Positions 14,804 to 24,080 of a stretch of DNA of 64,000 bases are shown here, piece by piece. The position numbers and the translations under genes were made by a program. The notes under the pieces were generated by a model. It was not told the origin of the DNA, did not search any database, and worked only from the letters and a program-made list of their open reading frames with translations. The stretch is taken from NCBI GenBank assembly GCA_046293135.1, contig JBKBPR010000001.1:372001-436000 (forward strand), given 5' to 3'. The stretch's first letter is position 1; every line of letters begins with the position of its first letter. This DNA is from UBA2638 sp046293135. GTDB taxonomy: Bacteria; Pseudomonadota; Alphaproteobacteria; Micavibrionales; Micavibrionaceae.

Positions 14804-17311
14804 ATGAAGCTGGATAATAGCGAATTTATCGCCAGACATCACAAAGGCGTTCAAGCGCCCGTTACGCACCGCAAGGGAAAGTTCAAATATGATTTTCCCG
14901 CCTTGGCGGGGGTGGCGTTGATTGTTATGACAGGCGGCTTGCTGTTCTGGACGCATATGGCCGATATGGACGACAAGCACATGTTTATGGGCACGGTCGG
15001 CTTGATTTCGGTTTTACTGCTGGGGGTGATGTATCGGCTTTTGAAACTGCACAGGCTCAAAGAGCGCCGTGTCGATATTATTCAGGAGGTGCTGGAGGGC
15101 TCTCGCGGGGCGCGGTTGATTACGGACAGCACCGATAAGCTTGTTTATTCCAATCAGAAATTTAACGATCTGTGCGAAGGGGTCGGTGCGCCGAGCTATG
15201 AGAGCCTGATCAAGCTCTTTGAGGATAATACCGAAACACTGTCGCATTTCCGCCTATTGGCCGATCAGGCGCATCGCGGTCTTACCGATTCGATTGAGCT
15301 GTTTTCCAAAAATCAGGATCGTGACCGCTGGTATGCCGTCACCGCGCAGCCTGTCGCGGGATGGGCGGGATATATTCACTGGCGGATTGATGATGTAACG
15401 CAGGAATATACGGTCGATAGAGCCATTCGTGAGGAGCGTGAAAAGCTGATCGACTTCACCGATAATGCGCCTGTCGGGTTCTTTTCGGTCGACGAGAATG
15501 GCCGTTTTGTGTTTGCCAATGCCACCTTTGCCCGCTGGGTCGGGCAAGATATCGAAACGCTGCTTTCAACAACGGTGCTGCATACATATCTGGTTGATCC
15601 GCCGCAAAATGCAAGGCCGTATGATCTGGTCGAAAATGGTGGGGCGAAGCAAATCGTTGAGCTGAAAATGAAAGGGCCTGCGGGCAAAATTTTCCTCGCC
15701 TCGATCAATCAGGCGGTTGTCCATGAAACCGAGGGGCGCGTCCGAACGCGGGCGGTTGTCCATGATCTGACCGCCGAGCGGGAGATGCGCCAAGCGCTGC
15801 AAGCCTCCGAAGACCGCTTTCAGAAATTCTTCGAAGAAGCGCCGCTGGGAATTGTTCAGATTGATGCTGACGGAAAAATTCAGGACTGTAACTCCCAATT
15901 TGCCGCGCTGCTCAATGCAAAGATCACCGCAATAGAAGGGCAGGATTTTAACACCCTGATCCAGTCCGAGAACAAGGCCGATATTCTCGATACGATCAAG
16001 AACATAGCGCTCGGCAAGGCGACCTATAGCCCGATGGATGTGACCTTGGGGCTGGGCGATAAAAGCGCCGAAACGCAAATGCATGCGCGGCGTTTCAAGG
16101 ATAGCGGCAATGTGGTGCTGCACTTTATTGATATGCGCCAGCAAAAAGCGCTGGAGGCGCAATTCGTGCAATCCCAGAAAATGCAGGCGATCGGCCAGCT
16201 CGCGGGCGGGATTGCCCATGACTTCAACAATCTTTTGACGGCGATTATCGGGTTTTGCGATTTGCTCCTGCTGCGCCACAAGCCGGGCGATCCGTCCTTC
16301 GGCGATATCATGCAGATCAAGCAGAACTCCAACCGCGCCGCCAATCTGGTGCGCCAGCTTCTGGCCTTCTCGCGCCAGCAAACCTTACGCCCGCGCGTGC
16401 AGGATATTTCCGATATTCTCACGGAACTCTCACATCTGATGCGCCGTTTGATTGGCGCGAGTGTTGAACTGGACATCGTGCATGGCTCTGATTTGGGCTT
16501 GGTCAAGGTTGATGAAGGCCAGATGGAGCAGGTGCTGATTAACCTTGCCGTGAATGCACGCGATGCCATGGACAATAGCGGTTCTTTGGTGATCGCCACA
16601 GAAAATTTCACCAACCGCAAACCGATTGAGCTTGTGACCGAAGAGCTTCCCCCCGGCCATTGGACGGTGATTAAAGTGACGGATACGGGCTGCGGAATCC
16701 CGAGCGAAAACCTGACGCGAATCTTTGAGCCGTTCTTTACGACCAAAGAGGTCGGGCATGGTACAGGGCTTGGGCTGGCCACGGTTTACGGGATTATTCG
16801 CCAGACGGATGGTTATCTCGATGTGAAAAGCGATGTCGGCAAGGGGACGAGCTTTATTATCTATCTGCCGCGCGCAACGGAAACCGAAGTCGAACAAGAG
16901 GACACCGCCGAATCGAGCATTGATGAAACCAAGGATTTAACGGGTACGGAGCGCATTTTGCTGGTGGAGGATGAGGACGCGGTGCGGACATTCTCCGTTC
17001 GGGCGCTCACCAATAAGGGCTATGAGGTTTTGGCTGCCGATTGCGGTGATTCGGCGCTGAAGCTGATGGAAGATCAAGCCAATCAGCATATTGACCTGCT
17101 TGTAACCGATGTGGTCATGCCGGGGATTGACGGGCCGACATTGGCGCAACGGATGCGCCAGAACTCCCCCAAGCTCAAGATCATCTTCATGTCGGGATAT
17201 ACCGAAGACCGCTTGAAAGATCATATGGGCGAGAATATTTTCTTCCTGCCCAAACCCTTCACGCTCAAGCAATTGGCGGAGAAGGTAAAAGATGTTTTGG
17301 CGGGGAATTAA
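14804..17311 (+). CDS. cckA: CckA-type hybrid sensor histidine kinase
   Basis: 835 residues: two N-terminal membrane helices (about 28-50 and 60-80), two or three PAS domains (about 90-440), a HisKA domain with phospho-acceptor H472 in AGGIAHDFNNLLTAI, an HATPase domain (NARDAMD, DTGCGIP, GTGLGLATVYG) and a C-terminal receiver with D769 (LVTDVVMPG). This is the CckA architecture: it phosphorylates or dephosphorylates CtrA and CpdR through ChpT to drive the alphaproteobacterial cell cycle, and also controls flagellar genes. Placed right after flhB, as in other alphaproteobacteria. Upstream 14721-14748 holds a 14-bp tandem duplication. Confidence 0.92.
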   Translation: MKLDNSEFIARHHKGVQAPVTHRKGKFKYDFPALAGVALIVMTGGLLFWTHMADMDDKHMFMGTVGLISVLLLGVMYRLLKLHRLKERRVDIIQEVLEGSRGARLITDSTDKLVYSNQKFNDLCEGVGAPSYESLIKLFEDNTETLSHFRLLADQAHRGLTDSIELFSKNQDRDRWYAVTAQPVAGWAGYIHWRIDDVTQEYTVDRAIREEREKLIDFTDNAPVGFFSVDENGRFVFANATFARWVGQDIETLLSTTVLHTYLVDPPQNARPYDLVENGGAKQIVELKMKGPAGKIFLASINQAVVHETEGRVRTRAVVHDLTAEREMRQALQASEDRFQKFFEEAPLGIVQIDADGKIQDCNSQFAALLNAKITAIEGQDFNTLIQSENKADILDTIKNIALGKATYSPMDVTLGLGDKSAETQMHARRFKDSGNVVLHFIDMRQQKALEAQFVQSQKMQAIGQLAGGIAHDFNNLLTAIIGFCDLLLLRHKPGDPSFGDIMQIKQNSNRAANLVRQLLAFSRQQTLRPRVQDISDILTELSHLMRRLIGASVELDIVHGSDLGLVKVDEGQMEQVLINLAVNARDAMDNSGSLVIATENFTNRKPIELVTEELPPGHWTVIKVTDTGCGIPSENLTRIFEPFFTTKEVGHGTGLGLATVYGIIRQTDGYLDVKSDVGKGTSFIIYLPRATETEVEQEDTAESSIDETKDLTGTERILLVEDEDAVRTFSVRALTNKGYEVLAADCGDSALKLMEDQANQHIDLLVTDVVMPGIDGPTLAQRMRQNSPKLKIIFMSGYTEDRLKDHMGENIFFLPKPFTLKQLAEKVKDVLAGN

Positions 17312-17316
17312 AAATT

Positions 17317-17331
17317 GTTCTTTTTTTGTTC
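17317..17331 (+). promoter_or_regulatory. LexA SOS box of recA
   Basis: GTTC-TTTTTTT-GTTC: the direct-repeat GTTC-N7-GTTC operator recognised by alphaproteobacterial LexA. It lies 8 bp before a TTGACA hexamer (17339-17344). A second near-match, GAAC-N7-GTAC, sits at 17348-17362. Position in front of recA makes SOS control very likely. Confidence 0.8.
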
Positions 17332-17355
17332 TTTTGTGTTGACAGAGGAACAAAC

Positions 17356-17430
17356 ATGGTACATTCTTATGTGTATAAAGAGCGTGACGGGGTCGGAAAG
17401 CGATTTACAAGCGCCGTTCAATTTGCATAG
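17356..17430 (+). CDS. Possible 24-codon upstream ORF in the recA leader
   Basis: ATG at 17356 with AGAGGA six bases upstream, 24 sense codons, TAG at 17428-17430, ending 15 bp before the recA start. If the TTGACA at 17339 is the recA -35 element the ATG would be near the -10 and hardly transcribed from it, so translation is uncertain. Confidence 0.2.
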   Translation: MVHSYVYKERDGVGKRFTSAVQFA

Positions 17431-17445
17431 ATGAGGAATAAGATA

Positions 17446-18606
17446 ATGAGTGTAACCGCGTTGAATACGAGTGATAAAATGCAAAAAGCCAATAATCCCG
17501 AAAAACAAAAGGCGCTGGAAGCGGCGTTAGGTCAAATTGAGCGTGCCTTCGGCAAAGGCTCTATTATGAAGCTCAATAGCGACGGAAAGCTGCCGATTGA
17601 GGTTGAGGCAATCTCGACGGGTTCTATCGGTCTGGATATCGGCCTTGGTATTGGCGGATTGCCGCGCGGACGGATTACAGAGATTTACGGACCGGAAAGC
17701 TCCGGTAAGACAACTTTGGCGCTGCATGTTATTGCTGAGGCGCAAAAGGCTGGCGGGACATGCGCAATTGTGGATGCCGAGCACGCTTTGGATCCGAGCT
17801 ACGCCAAAAAGCTTGGTGTTGATGTTGATAGCTTGCTGATTTCTCAGCCCGATGCGGGGGAGCAGGCCTTGGAAATTGCCGATACGCTGGTGCGTTCTGG
17901 TGCGGTTGATGTGCTGGTGATTGACTCTGTGGCGGCGCTTGTGCCGCGTGCCGAGCTTGAAGGCGAAATGGGAGATACCCATGTCGGTTTGCAAGCACGT
18001 TTGATGTCACAAGCTCTGCGTAAGATTACGGGATCAATCTCAAAGTCGAATTGTGTGGTTATTTTCATCAACCAGATTCGTATGAAAATCGGGGTGATGT
18101 TTGGTTCGCCTGAAACAACAACGGGCGGAAATGCGTTGAAATTCTATGCTTCTGTACGTCTTGATATTCGCCGTATCGGCTCGATCAAGGATCGTGAGGA
18201 AGTGGTCGGCAACCAGACCCGCGTTAAGGTCGTCAAGAACAAGATGGCGCCGCCATTCCGTCAGGTTGAATTTGACATTATGTACGGTGAAGGTGTTTCC
18301 AAAATGGGTGAACTTCTTGATTTGGGTGTTTCCGGTAATATCGTTGAAAAATCGGGCGCGTGGTTCTCTTTTGAAGGGCAGCGCGTGGGGCAGGGGCGTG
18401 AAAACGCCAAGACCTTCTTACGTGAAAATCCTGAAATTGCCAATCAGATCGAGCAAAGAATTCGTGCCAATGCTGGCTTGGTTGCCGAGGCGATGCTGAC
18501 AGGTGCGGACTCCGATACACCTGTTGCCGATGATATTGATGCCGCAAGTATTGCGAATGATGAGGCAACCGTTGCCGCAAAGGGTAAGGACAGCAAGAAA
18601 GCTTAA
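17446..18606 (+). CDS. recA: Recombinase RecA
   Basis: 386 residues with all RecA signatures: Walker A GPESSGKTTL, the ALKFYASVRLDIRR motif, and an acidic C-terminal tail. RecA forms filaments on single-stranded DNA for strand exchange and triggers LexA self-cleavage. I start at ATG 17446, which has GAGGA eight bases upstream; an in-frame ATG at 17431 has none. Preceded by a perfect SOS box. Confidence 0.97.
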   Translation: MSVTALNTSDKMQKANNPEKQKALEAALGQIERAFGKGSIMKLNSDGKLPIEVEAISTGSIGLDIGLGIGGLPRGRITEIYGPESSGKTTLALHVIAEAQKAGGTCAIVDAEHALDPSYAKKLGVDVDSLLISQPDAGEQALEIADTLVRSGAVDVLVIDSVAALVPRAELEGEMGDTHVGLQARLMSQALRKITGSISKSNCVVIFINQIRMKIGVMFGSPETTTGGNALKFYASVRLDIRRIGSIKDREEVVGNQTRVKVVKNKMAPPFRQVEFDIMYGEGVSKMGELLDLGVSGNIVEKSGAWFSFEGQRVGQGRENAKTFLRENPEIANQIEQRIRANAGLVAEAMLTGADSDTPVADDIDAASIANDEATVAAKGKDSKKA

Positions 18607-18670
18607 GTTTTTTCTTCTATCTCTATTTAGTACCGTTTGTACCAATTATTAAATAAAAGAATGTCATAGT

Positions 18671-18710
18671 AAAAAACAGGCGTGTGATTTGTTTCATGCG
18701 CCTGTTTTTT
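18671..18710. terminator. Bidirectional rho-independent terminator after recA
   Basis: AAAAAACAGGCG (18671-18682) pairs with CGCCTGTTTTTT (18699-18710); GC-rich stem core with A-tract before and T-tract after, so it can end transcription from recA (plus) and from the small gene at 18741 (minus). Confidence 0.85.
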
Positions 18711-18740
18711 GTTATTCAAAAAATAACCGAGAGTTCTGAA

Positions 18741-18923
18741 TTAAGGATTACGTTGCTGTGAATTGGCTGTATGCAGCCTCTCTTCTTCGTCAAGCTGAGC
18801 GAATATACGATTGCGTCTTTCTATTATGGTTTCTCCGCAATCATCATCAAATTCATCTCTTTTTTGTGATTGAGATTGGGCGTCTTTCCCCGCCCAGGCA
18901 AGGCCGAGTTTTAAAAAATCCAT
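18741..18923 (-). CDS. Small charged protein of unknown function
   Basis: 60 residues, rich in Asp/Glu/Arg/Gln, with a short hydrophobic N-terminus (MDFLKLGLAWAG) and a charged helical remainder. GGAG lies seven bases before the ATG and a terminator lies after the stop, which is why I accept it. No family recognised. Confidence 0.5.
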   Translation of the reverse strand: MDFLKLGLAWAGKDAQSQSQKRDEFDDDCGETIIERRNRIFAQLDEEERLHTANSQQRNP

Positions 18924-19031
18924 TTTTTTCTCCGTTCTGTTTTCCGTGAGAAAAAAATAGTTAAAATGTTAATCAATGTCAAATTTTGTATGATAGAAAA
19001 AACGGTGTTTTTTGAAGCGTTCTGCGACCTT

Positions 19032-19529
19032 TTAAGCCTCTTTGTTTTTCATCAGGCGGGATTTGTCGCGCTGCCAATCGCGGTCGCGTTCGGCGGCGCG
19101 TTTGTCATGAAGCTTTTTCCCTTTGGCGAGGCCGATCTCAAGCTTCACAAGCCCCTTATCATTAAAGTACAAACGCAGCGGCATGATCGTATAGCCGTCA
19201 CGGGTGATCGCGCCGAGCAGTCTATCGCGTTGCTTTTTGTGGAGTAGCAATTTGCGGATTCGTTTCGGGTCGTGCTGCAAATGCCGCCCTGCTTGCTGGT
19301 ATTCGGGAATATGGCAGTTGATGAGGCACAAATCACCCTGATGCGGGCCGACATGCGATTCTTTCAATGTGCATTGCCCCATCCGCAGCGATTTAACCTC
19401 TGTGCCGCTCAGGATAATGCCTGCCTCTAGCTTTTCTTCGATGTGATAATCGAAAAAGGCTTTGCGGTTATCGGCAACGGTGTGATTGGTCGAGATCAGG
19501 CCGGATTTTTTGTTTTTCTTTTGCGCCAT
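19032..19529 (-). CDS. smpB: SsrA-binding protein SmpB
   Basis: 165 residues with the SmpB OB-fold signatures (NRKAFFDYHIEEKLEAGI, LSGTEVKSLR, CHIPEYQQAG) and the basic C-terminal tail (RDWQRDKSRLMKNKEA) that enters the ribosome's empty mRNA channel. Works with tmRNA to rescue stalled ribosomes; no tmRNA gene is seen nearby. Follows dapA on the same strand with 33 bp between. Confidence 0.96.
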   Translation of the reverse strand: MAQKKNKKSGLISTNHTVADNRKAFFDYHIEEKLEAGIILSGTEVKSLRMGQCTLKESHVGPHQGDLCLINCHIPEYQQAGRHLQHDPKRIRKLLLHKKQRDRLLGAITRDGYTIMPLRLYFNDKGLVKLEIGLAKGKKLHDKRAAERDRDWQRDKSRLMKNKEA

Positions 19530-19562
19530 ATCATCAGCCGTATTGAATCATTCAGGTACGGG

Positions 19563-20480
19563 CTAAACGGCTTGCGCGATTGCGCCGCCTTTTAAAGAGG
19601 CCGCATCATAGGAAATCGCCGCATGATCCATAGCCTTTAACACCGCTTTGCGCGCGGCCTCACTGGCGGGGAGGAGCGGCATCCGCACATCTTCGCTAGA
19701 TAGGCCGAGAACACTGGCCGCAAATTTAACGGGGGCGGGCGAGCTTTCCACAAACAACGCCTTGGATAGCGGCGCCAATCTGTCGCGCAGCTGATAAAAG
19801 CGCTCGATATCCTTTTGCACCCACGCATTATACATTTGCGCGCATTCGGCGGGGGCAATATTGGCGACAACGGAAATGCAACCATGACCGCCTTGCGCCA
19901 GAAAGGCCGCAACGGTGGCATCTTCGCCGGAGAGCTGGCAGAAATCGTCATTGATCGCCAGCCGCGTTTCAAGCGGGCGGGCGAGATCGTTGGTCGCATC
20001 TTTCACGCCGACGATATTCTTGATCGCGGCAAGCTTGGCCATGGTCTCAACGCTCATATCAATAATGCAGCGCCCCGGAATATTATAGATGATGATCGGC
20101 AGCGAGGTTGTTTCGGCGATTGTTCTATAATGCGCATAAAGCCCCGCCTGCGTTGGTTTGTTGTAATAAGGCGTTACGATAAGCGCCGCATCCGCGCCCG
20201 CATTTTGCGCATCTTCGGTAAGCTCAATCGCTTCGCGTGTTGAGTTTGAGCCAGTGCCGGCAATGACGGGGACGCGCTTGGCGGCGATCTCCACACAGCG
20301 TTTGACGAGGGATTTATGCTCATCATGGCTCAGGGTCGGGGACTCTCCGGTTGTGCCGCAAGGGACAAGGCCGTGCGAGCCTTGGGCGATTTGCCACTCC
20401 ACCAGATTGTCGAATGCGGCCCAGTCGATTTCACCATTTTTAAAAGGTGTTATCAAAGCGGGAATTGAGCCTTTGAACAT
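19563..20480 (-). CDS. dapA: 4-hydroxy-tetrahydrodipicolinate synthase DapA
   Basis: 305 residues. Condenses pyruvate with aspartate semialdehyde in lysine/diaminopimelate synthesis. Conserved sites visible: GTTGESPTL near the N-terminus, YNIPGR with the catalytic Tyr, and the Schiff-base Lys in IVGVKDATND. Start chosen at ATG 20480 (MFKGSIPALITPF, the family's N-terminus), not the earlier in-frame codon at 20525. The start is divergent with the lytic transglycosylase gene, only 34 bp apart. Confidence 0.95.
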   Translation of the reverse strand: MFKGSIPALITPFKNGEIDWAAFDNLVEWQIAQGSHGLVPCGTTGESPTLSHDEHKSLVKRCVEIAAKRVPVIAGTGSNSTREAIELTEDAQNAGADAALIVTPYYNKPTQAGLYAHYRTIAETTSLPIIIYNIPGRCIIDMSVETMAKLAAIKNIVGVKDATNDLARPLETRLAINDDFCQLSGEDATVAAFLAQGGHGCISVVANIAPAECAQMYNAWVQKDIERFYQLRDRLAPLSKALFVESSPAPVKFAASVLGLSSEDVRMPLLPASEAARKAVLKAMDHAAISYDAASLKGGAIAQAV

Positions 20481-20514
20481 GGAAATTCTTTCTTTTTTCG
20501 CTATACTTTTTCGA

Positions 20515-22566
20515 ATGATCGACACTGTATATCGCCCATTTTATAAAATCAAGTCTTACGCCCCGCTGCTGGCGGTTTGCGCCGCTTTGCTTTGTGCTAT
20601 TTGCGGCTTGGATTCCAGAGCTGCATTTGCACAGCAGCAGGGCGAATCGCGTTTGATGAGCCAAAATACATTTGATCGCACTGTACAGGCCTTTCGTCTG
20701 GTGGAGCAAAACAAGTGGGATCAGGCGCGTCAGATGGTGCTTGAAACGCGTGACCCGCTCGCAGCCAAGCTGTTCTTCTGGCTCAGCTATACCCGCCAAG
20801 AGCGCGATCTTGATTTTGTAAGCCTAACGCAATTTATTCGTCAAAACCCCGGCTGGCCGGGACTGGACGGGCTGCGGACAAAGGCGGAGCGGCTTGTGCC
20901 TGATAATCTTCCGGCACGCAATGTGATTGCATGGTTTGATGATTATCCGCCGCTTTCGGCACGCGGCGCAGATCGCTATTTAACGGCAATTTTGGAGACG
21001 GGCAATACCGCCAAGGCGCGGAGTTATTTAAGTGACTGGTGGGCGAACGCCAGCCTGTCACGTGACGATCAGCGCAATTTGTTCCGCAAGTACAACATGT
21101 ATATCAACACCGCGGCGCATCATAAACGCCTCGATATGCTGCTGCTGCGTGGCCAGAATGATAATGCGCTGGCGATTGCGAATGTGCTCAAACAGGGCTA
21201 TCCCGAATTGGCGAATGCGCGCATTGCGCTGGCGCAAGAGGCAGGCAATGTGAATACGCTCATTCGAATGGTTCCAAGACATTTGCAAAATGATCCTGGG
21301 TTGCTTTATGAGCGCTTGCGTTGGCGGCGGCGCAGCAATATGACCGAATCCGCGATAGAGATTTTGCAGCAAAAACCTTCGATTGATAAAATTCAAAATC
21401 CTGCCGAGTGGTGGTTGGAGCGACATATCATCATTCGTCGATTGCTGGAGCAGAAAAACTATCGTTTGGCCTATCAATTGGCGGCGGGTCATAAGCTGAC
21501 GGAGGGGTTGCCCTTTGCGCAGGCCGAATGGATGGCGGGGTGGATCGCACTGAGATTTTTAAGCGATTCACGTGGCGGCTATGCGCATTTCCAGAAACTA
21601 TATGAGAATGTCAGCTCACCGATCAGCAAATCACGCGCGGCCTATTGGGCGGGCAGGGCGCTTTTGGCTATGGGCGAGAATGATCGCGGGCGCAACTTCT
21701 ATCAGGATGCCGCGCAATTCCGCACCACGTTTTATGGTCAGCTAGCAGCGGCGGAGCTATCGATCAAGGGCGAGATATTGAGCGCCGCCCCACCAGTCTT
21801 GAGCGCAGCGGATAAAGAGCAGTTCCATAGAGATGAGATGATACAGGCGGCGCGTTTGTTCCACCGTGCCGATATGCGCAATACGGCCAGCCGCTTCCTG
21901 CGCACGTTTGTATCGCATCATAACTCGGCCAAGGCTTATGTGTTTGCTGCCGATATGGCGATTGAATTTCGTAGTCTGCAAGACGCGATCAATATCTCGA
22001 AGGATGCGACCAATAACGGGCTGTTCTTAACGGCGCAATCCTATCCGTTGATCGTGGATCAGCTGCGCGGCACAAATCTGGAATGGGCGCTTGTACATTC
22101 GTTGATCCGTCAGGAAAGCGTGTTTAATGCCACTGCGCGTAGCCCCGCGGGCGCTTTAGGGTTGATGCAGGTTATGCCGGCAACGGGCGCTGAAACGGCG
22201 CGTAAGCTTGGGATACAGCATTCGACCGATTGGCTGATTTCTCGTCCTGCACATAATATTCGTATCGGCACATATTATCTGGAACAACTCCTCAAGCGCT
22301 ATGACGGGGCATATCCCCTGGCAGTTGCCGCGTATAATGCGGGGCCGGGGCGCGTTGATAATTGGCTTCGGACATTCGGCGATCCGCGCAAGGGAGAGAT
22401 TGATATTATTGATTTCATTGAGTTGATGCCGATTTATGAAACGCGTAACTATGTCCACCGCGTTCTGGAAGGTACGTATGTCTATCGCCTTCGCTTGCGG
22501 AATACACAAGGCCAGCGTGCGCCGCAAACCGTATCTCTGGCCAACCCGATCAATCTGCGCGATTGA
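20515..22566 (+). CDS. Soluble lytic murein transglycosylase (Slt70-like)
   Basis: 683 residues: a signal peptide (about 1-40, cleavage near AFAQ), a long alpha-helical superhelix (about 45-490) as in Slt70, and a C-terminal SLT domain with the catalytic Glu in LIRQESVFN, then GALGLMQVMPATG and AAYNAGPGRV. It cleaves peptidoglycan to 1,6-anhydromuramyl products. An in-frame ATG at 20479 is possible, but 20515 gives the better signal peptide. Neither has a strong ribosome site. Confidence 0.92.
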   Translation: MIDTVYRPFYKIKSYAPLLAVCAALLCAICGLDSRAAFAQQQGESRLMSQNTFDRTVQAFRLVEQNKWDQARQMVLETRDPLAAKLFFWLSYTRQERDLDFVSLTQFIRQNPGWPGLDGLRTKAERLVPDNLPARNVIAWFDDYPPLSARGADRYLTAILETGNTAKARSYLSDWWANASLSRDDQRNLFRKYNMYINTAAHHKRLDMLLLRGQNDNALAIANVLKQGYPELANARIALAQEAGNVNTLIRMVPRHLQNDPGLLYERLRWRRRSNMTESAIEILQQKPSIDKIQNPAEWWLERHIIIRRLLEQKNYRLAYQLAAGHKLTEGLPFAQAEWMAGWIALRFLSDSRGGYAHFQKLYENVSSPISKSRAAYWAGRALLAMGENDRGRNFYQDAAQFRTTFYGQLAAAELSIKGEILSAAPPVLSAADKEQFHRDEMIQAARLFHRADMRNTASRFLRTFVSHHNSAKAYVFAADMAIEFRSLQDAINISKDATNNGLFLTAQSYPLIVDQLRGTNLEWALVHSLIRQESVFNATARSPAGALGLMQVMPATGAETARKLGIQHSTDWLISRPAHNIRIGTYYLEQLLKRYDGAYPLAVAAYNAGPGRVDNWLRTFGDPRKGEIDIIDFIELMPIYETRNYVHRVLEGTYVYRLRLRNTQGQRAPQTVSLANPINLRD

Positions 22567-22664
22567 TTTTAGCCGCGTTAACACTTGTTTCAATCTGCAT
22601 ACATTTGCAGGAAGTGCACGGCTTTCGTGGAATTCGGAGCAATTTGCGCTACAGTATCAGCGTG

Positions 22665-23372
22665 ATGCTGAAGATTTTACTTGCTGATGACCATACTTTG
22701 TTTCGTGACGCTTTGCTGCAATATCTTGATCGTGCGGAGCGTGACATCAAAACCACAATCGCCGCCGATTTTTATGAGGTGAGCACGGTTCTGAAAAAAG
22801 ACCCGTTCTTTGATCTGGTGTTGCTGGATTATAAAATGCCGGGGATGACGGAGATGGAGGGGTTGAAAATTCTGCGCCGTGATTACCCTGAATTGAAAAT
22901 CGCCCTGATGTCGGGTGTGGCCGAGCCGAAAAATGTCAAGGCAGCGATGGATTGCGGCGCGGTCGGATATTTCCCCAAAACCCTCTCCGGCAAAGCCTTG
23001 CTTCAGGCGATTGAGCTTGTCCTGACGGGGCAGCGATTTCTACCCATTGGCGCGGATAGCCGCATTATGCCGTCTTATTTTGCGGGGGGCAGCGGTGGTG
23101 CGAGGCAGGAGGCGGCGAAAAAGAATATGCCGCGCGCCAAAGAAGGAATCTTGCCGAGAACCAGCGCCGATATCCAGCTCTTGCCGCGTGAAAAAGATGT
23201 GCTGGAACATTTGATGCGCGGCGCACCAAACAAGGAAATCGCCCGCGCTTTGGGGGTACAGATCGTGACGGTCAAGCTGCATGTCCGCAGCATTTGCAAA
23301 AAGCTCAATGTCCAGAATCGCACGCAAATTGCGATACAGGCGCGGGAGTTGGGGCTGCTGCATGATCGCTAA
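22665..23372 (+). CDS. LuxR/NarL-type response regulator
   Basis: 235 residues: receiver domain with acidic pair D8-D9 and phospho-acceptor D55 (LVLLDYKMPGM), a ~40-residue linker, and a C-terminal LuxR helix-turn-helix (LLPREKDVLEHLMRG, NKEIARALGVQIVTVKLHVRSICKKL). A DNA-binding transcription regulator controlled by phosphorylation; no cognate kinase is adjacent. The next gene starts inside its last codons, so they are translated together. Confidence 0.88.
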   Translation: MLKILLADDHTLFRDALLQYLDRAERDIKTTIAADFYEVSTVLKKDPFFDLVLLDYKMPGMTEMEGLKILRRDYPELKIALMSGVAEPKNVKAAMDCGAVGYFPKTLSGKALLQAIELVLTGQRFLPIGADSRIMPSYFAGGSGGARQEAAKKNMPRAKEGILPRTSADIQLLPREKDVLEHLMRGAPNKEIARALGVQIVTVKLHVRSICKKLNVQNRTQIAIQARELGLLHDR

Positions 23373-24042
23373 ACCGCCTTATTTGTTATCGGCTAAGATG
23401 ATGTCTGAAGTAGCGGCGGCGGATGGCGGCGCGGCATTGTCACTGCCCGAACAAAATTTCATGATGCTCGATATTCATGCGCTCAATAATTTCTTGGCGG
23501 CCATCGGCCGTTATGCCGAATGTCTGTCGGTGGATCTGGCGGCGCGGCAATTGGAAACCACGCTGCCTGAAAGCATTCTCAAAACGCTGGAGCAGATTGA
23601 AACAACGCTTTTGCAGCCAGTTGATACTCCTGTCGCCGCCAACGCCATAAAGCAAAATCCGATCATAGATGCGCAAATATTACTGATCGACGATCAGGAC
23701 GATATTCGCCTCTCAACCGGAATGATGTTGAAGCAATGCGGCCTGCGCGTTCTTGATTTCGGCAGTGTCGAGGCAGCCATGGCGGGGGCGGATATGACGC
23801 AAATCGATCTCGTGATTAGCGATTTGAAAATGCCCAATGGCTGGAGCGGGCTAGAGTTCGCAAGGTTTGTCGCTGAAAAAATGGGCAGAGCCGCCCCGCC
23901 CGTCCTGATTATGAGCGGTCAGAACCCGAGAGAAATTAAAGCATCGCAGGATTTACCGCCGAGCGTGAAGGGCATTTATAAAAAGCCGCTCTCGCGCTCG
24001 GCTTTGTTGGCCGCGATTGCAGAGGCTTTGGAGATTACGTAG
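23362..24042 (+). CDS. Response-regulator receiver protein with unknown N-terminal helical part
   Basis: 226 residues: helical N-terminal part (about 30-95, no recognisable HPt His-xx-Lys-Gly motif) and a C-terminal receiver (about 105-226) with D110-D111, phospho-acceptor D154 (LVISDLKMPNG) and a KKP motif. The start at 23362 has TTGGGG seven bases upstream and overlaps the LuxR-type gene by 11 bp, suggesting a paired regulatory unit. No output domain is seen, so it may act as a phosphorelay or protein-binding switch. Confidence 0.78.
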   Translation: MIAKPPYLLSAKMMSEVAAADGGAALSLPEQNFMMLDIHALNNFLAAIGRYAECLSVDLAARQLETTLPESILKTLEQIETTLLQPVDTPVAANAIKQNPIIDAQILLIDDQDDIRLSTGMMLKQCGLRVLDFGSVEAAMAGADMTQIDLVISDLKMPNGWSGLEFARFVAEKMGRAAPPVLIMSGQNPREIKASQDLPPSVKGIYKKPLSRSALLAAIAEALEIT

Positions 24043-24080
24043 TCTTATCTGATCTTACCTGATCTTACTTGACCTTGCCC
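24041..24080. repeat. Degenerate 10-bp tandem repeat at convergent gene ends
   Basis: Four consecutive 10-base units of the form GATCTTACCT with growing differences, covering the stop codons of the receiver gene (plus) and the VWA-like gene (minus). Confidence 0.65.

Noticed and set aside
15566..16381. 271-codon minus-strand open frame
   Set aside because: Antisense to the PAS/HisKA part of cckA.
18758..18949. 63-codon plus-strand open frame
   Set aside because: Overlaps the minus-strand small gene that has a ribosome site and sits behind the recA terminator.
18962..18975. CtrA box TTAA-N4-TTAA
   Set aside because: Spacing is four, not seven, bases.
18924..19031. tmRNA gene next to smpB
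   Set aside because: The gap is too short and has no tRNA-like ends.
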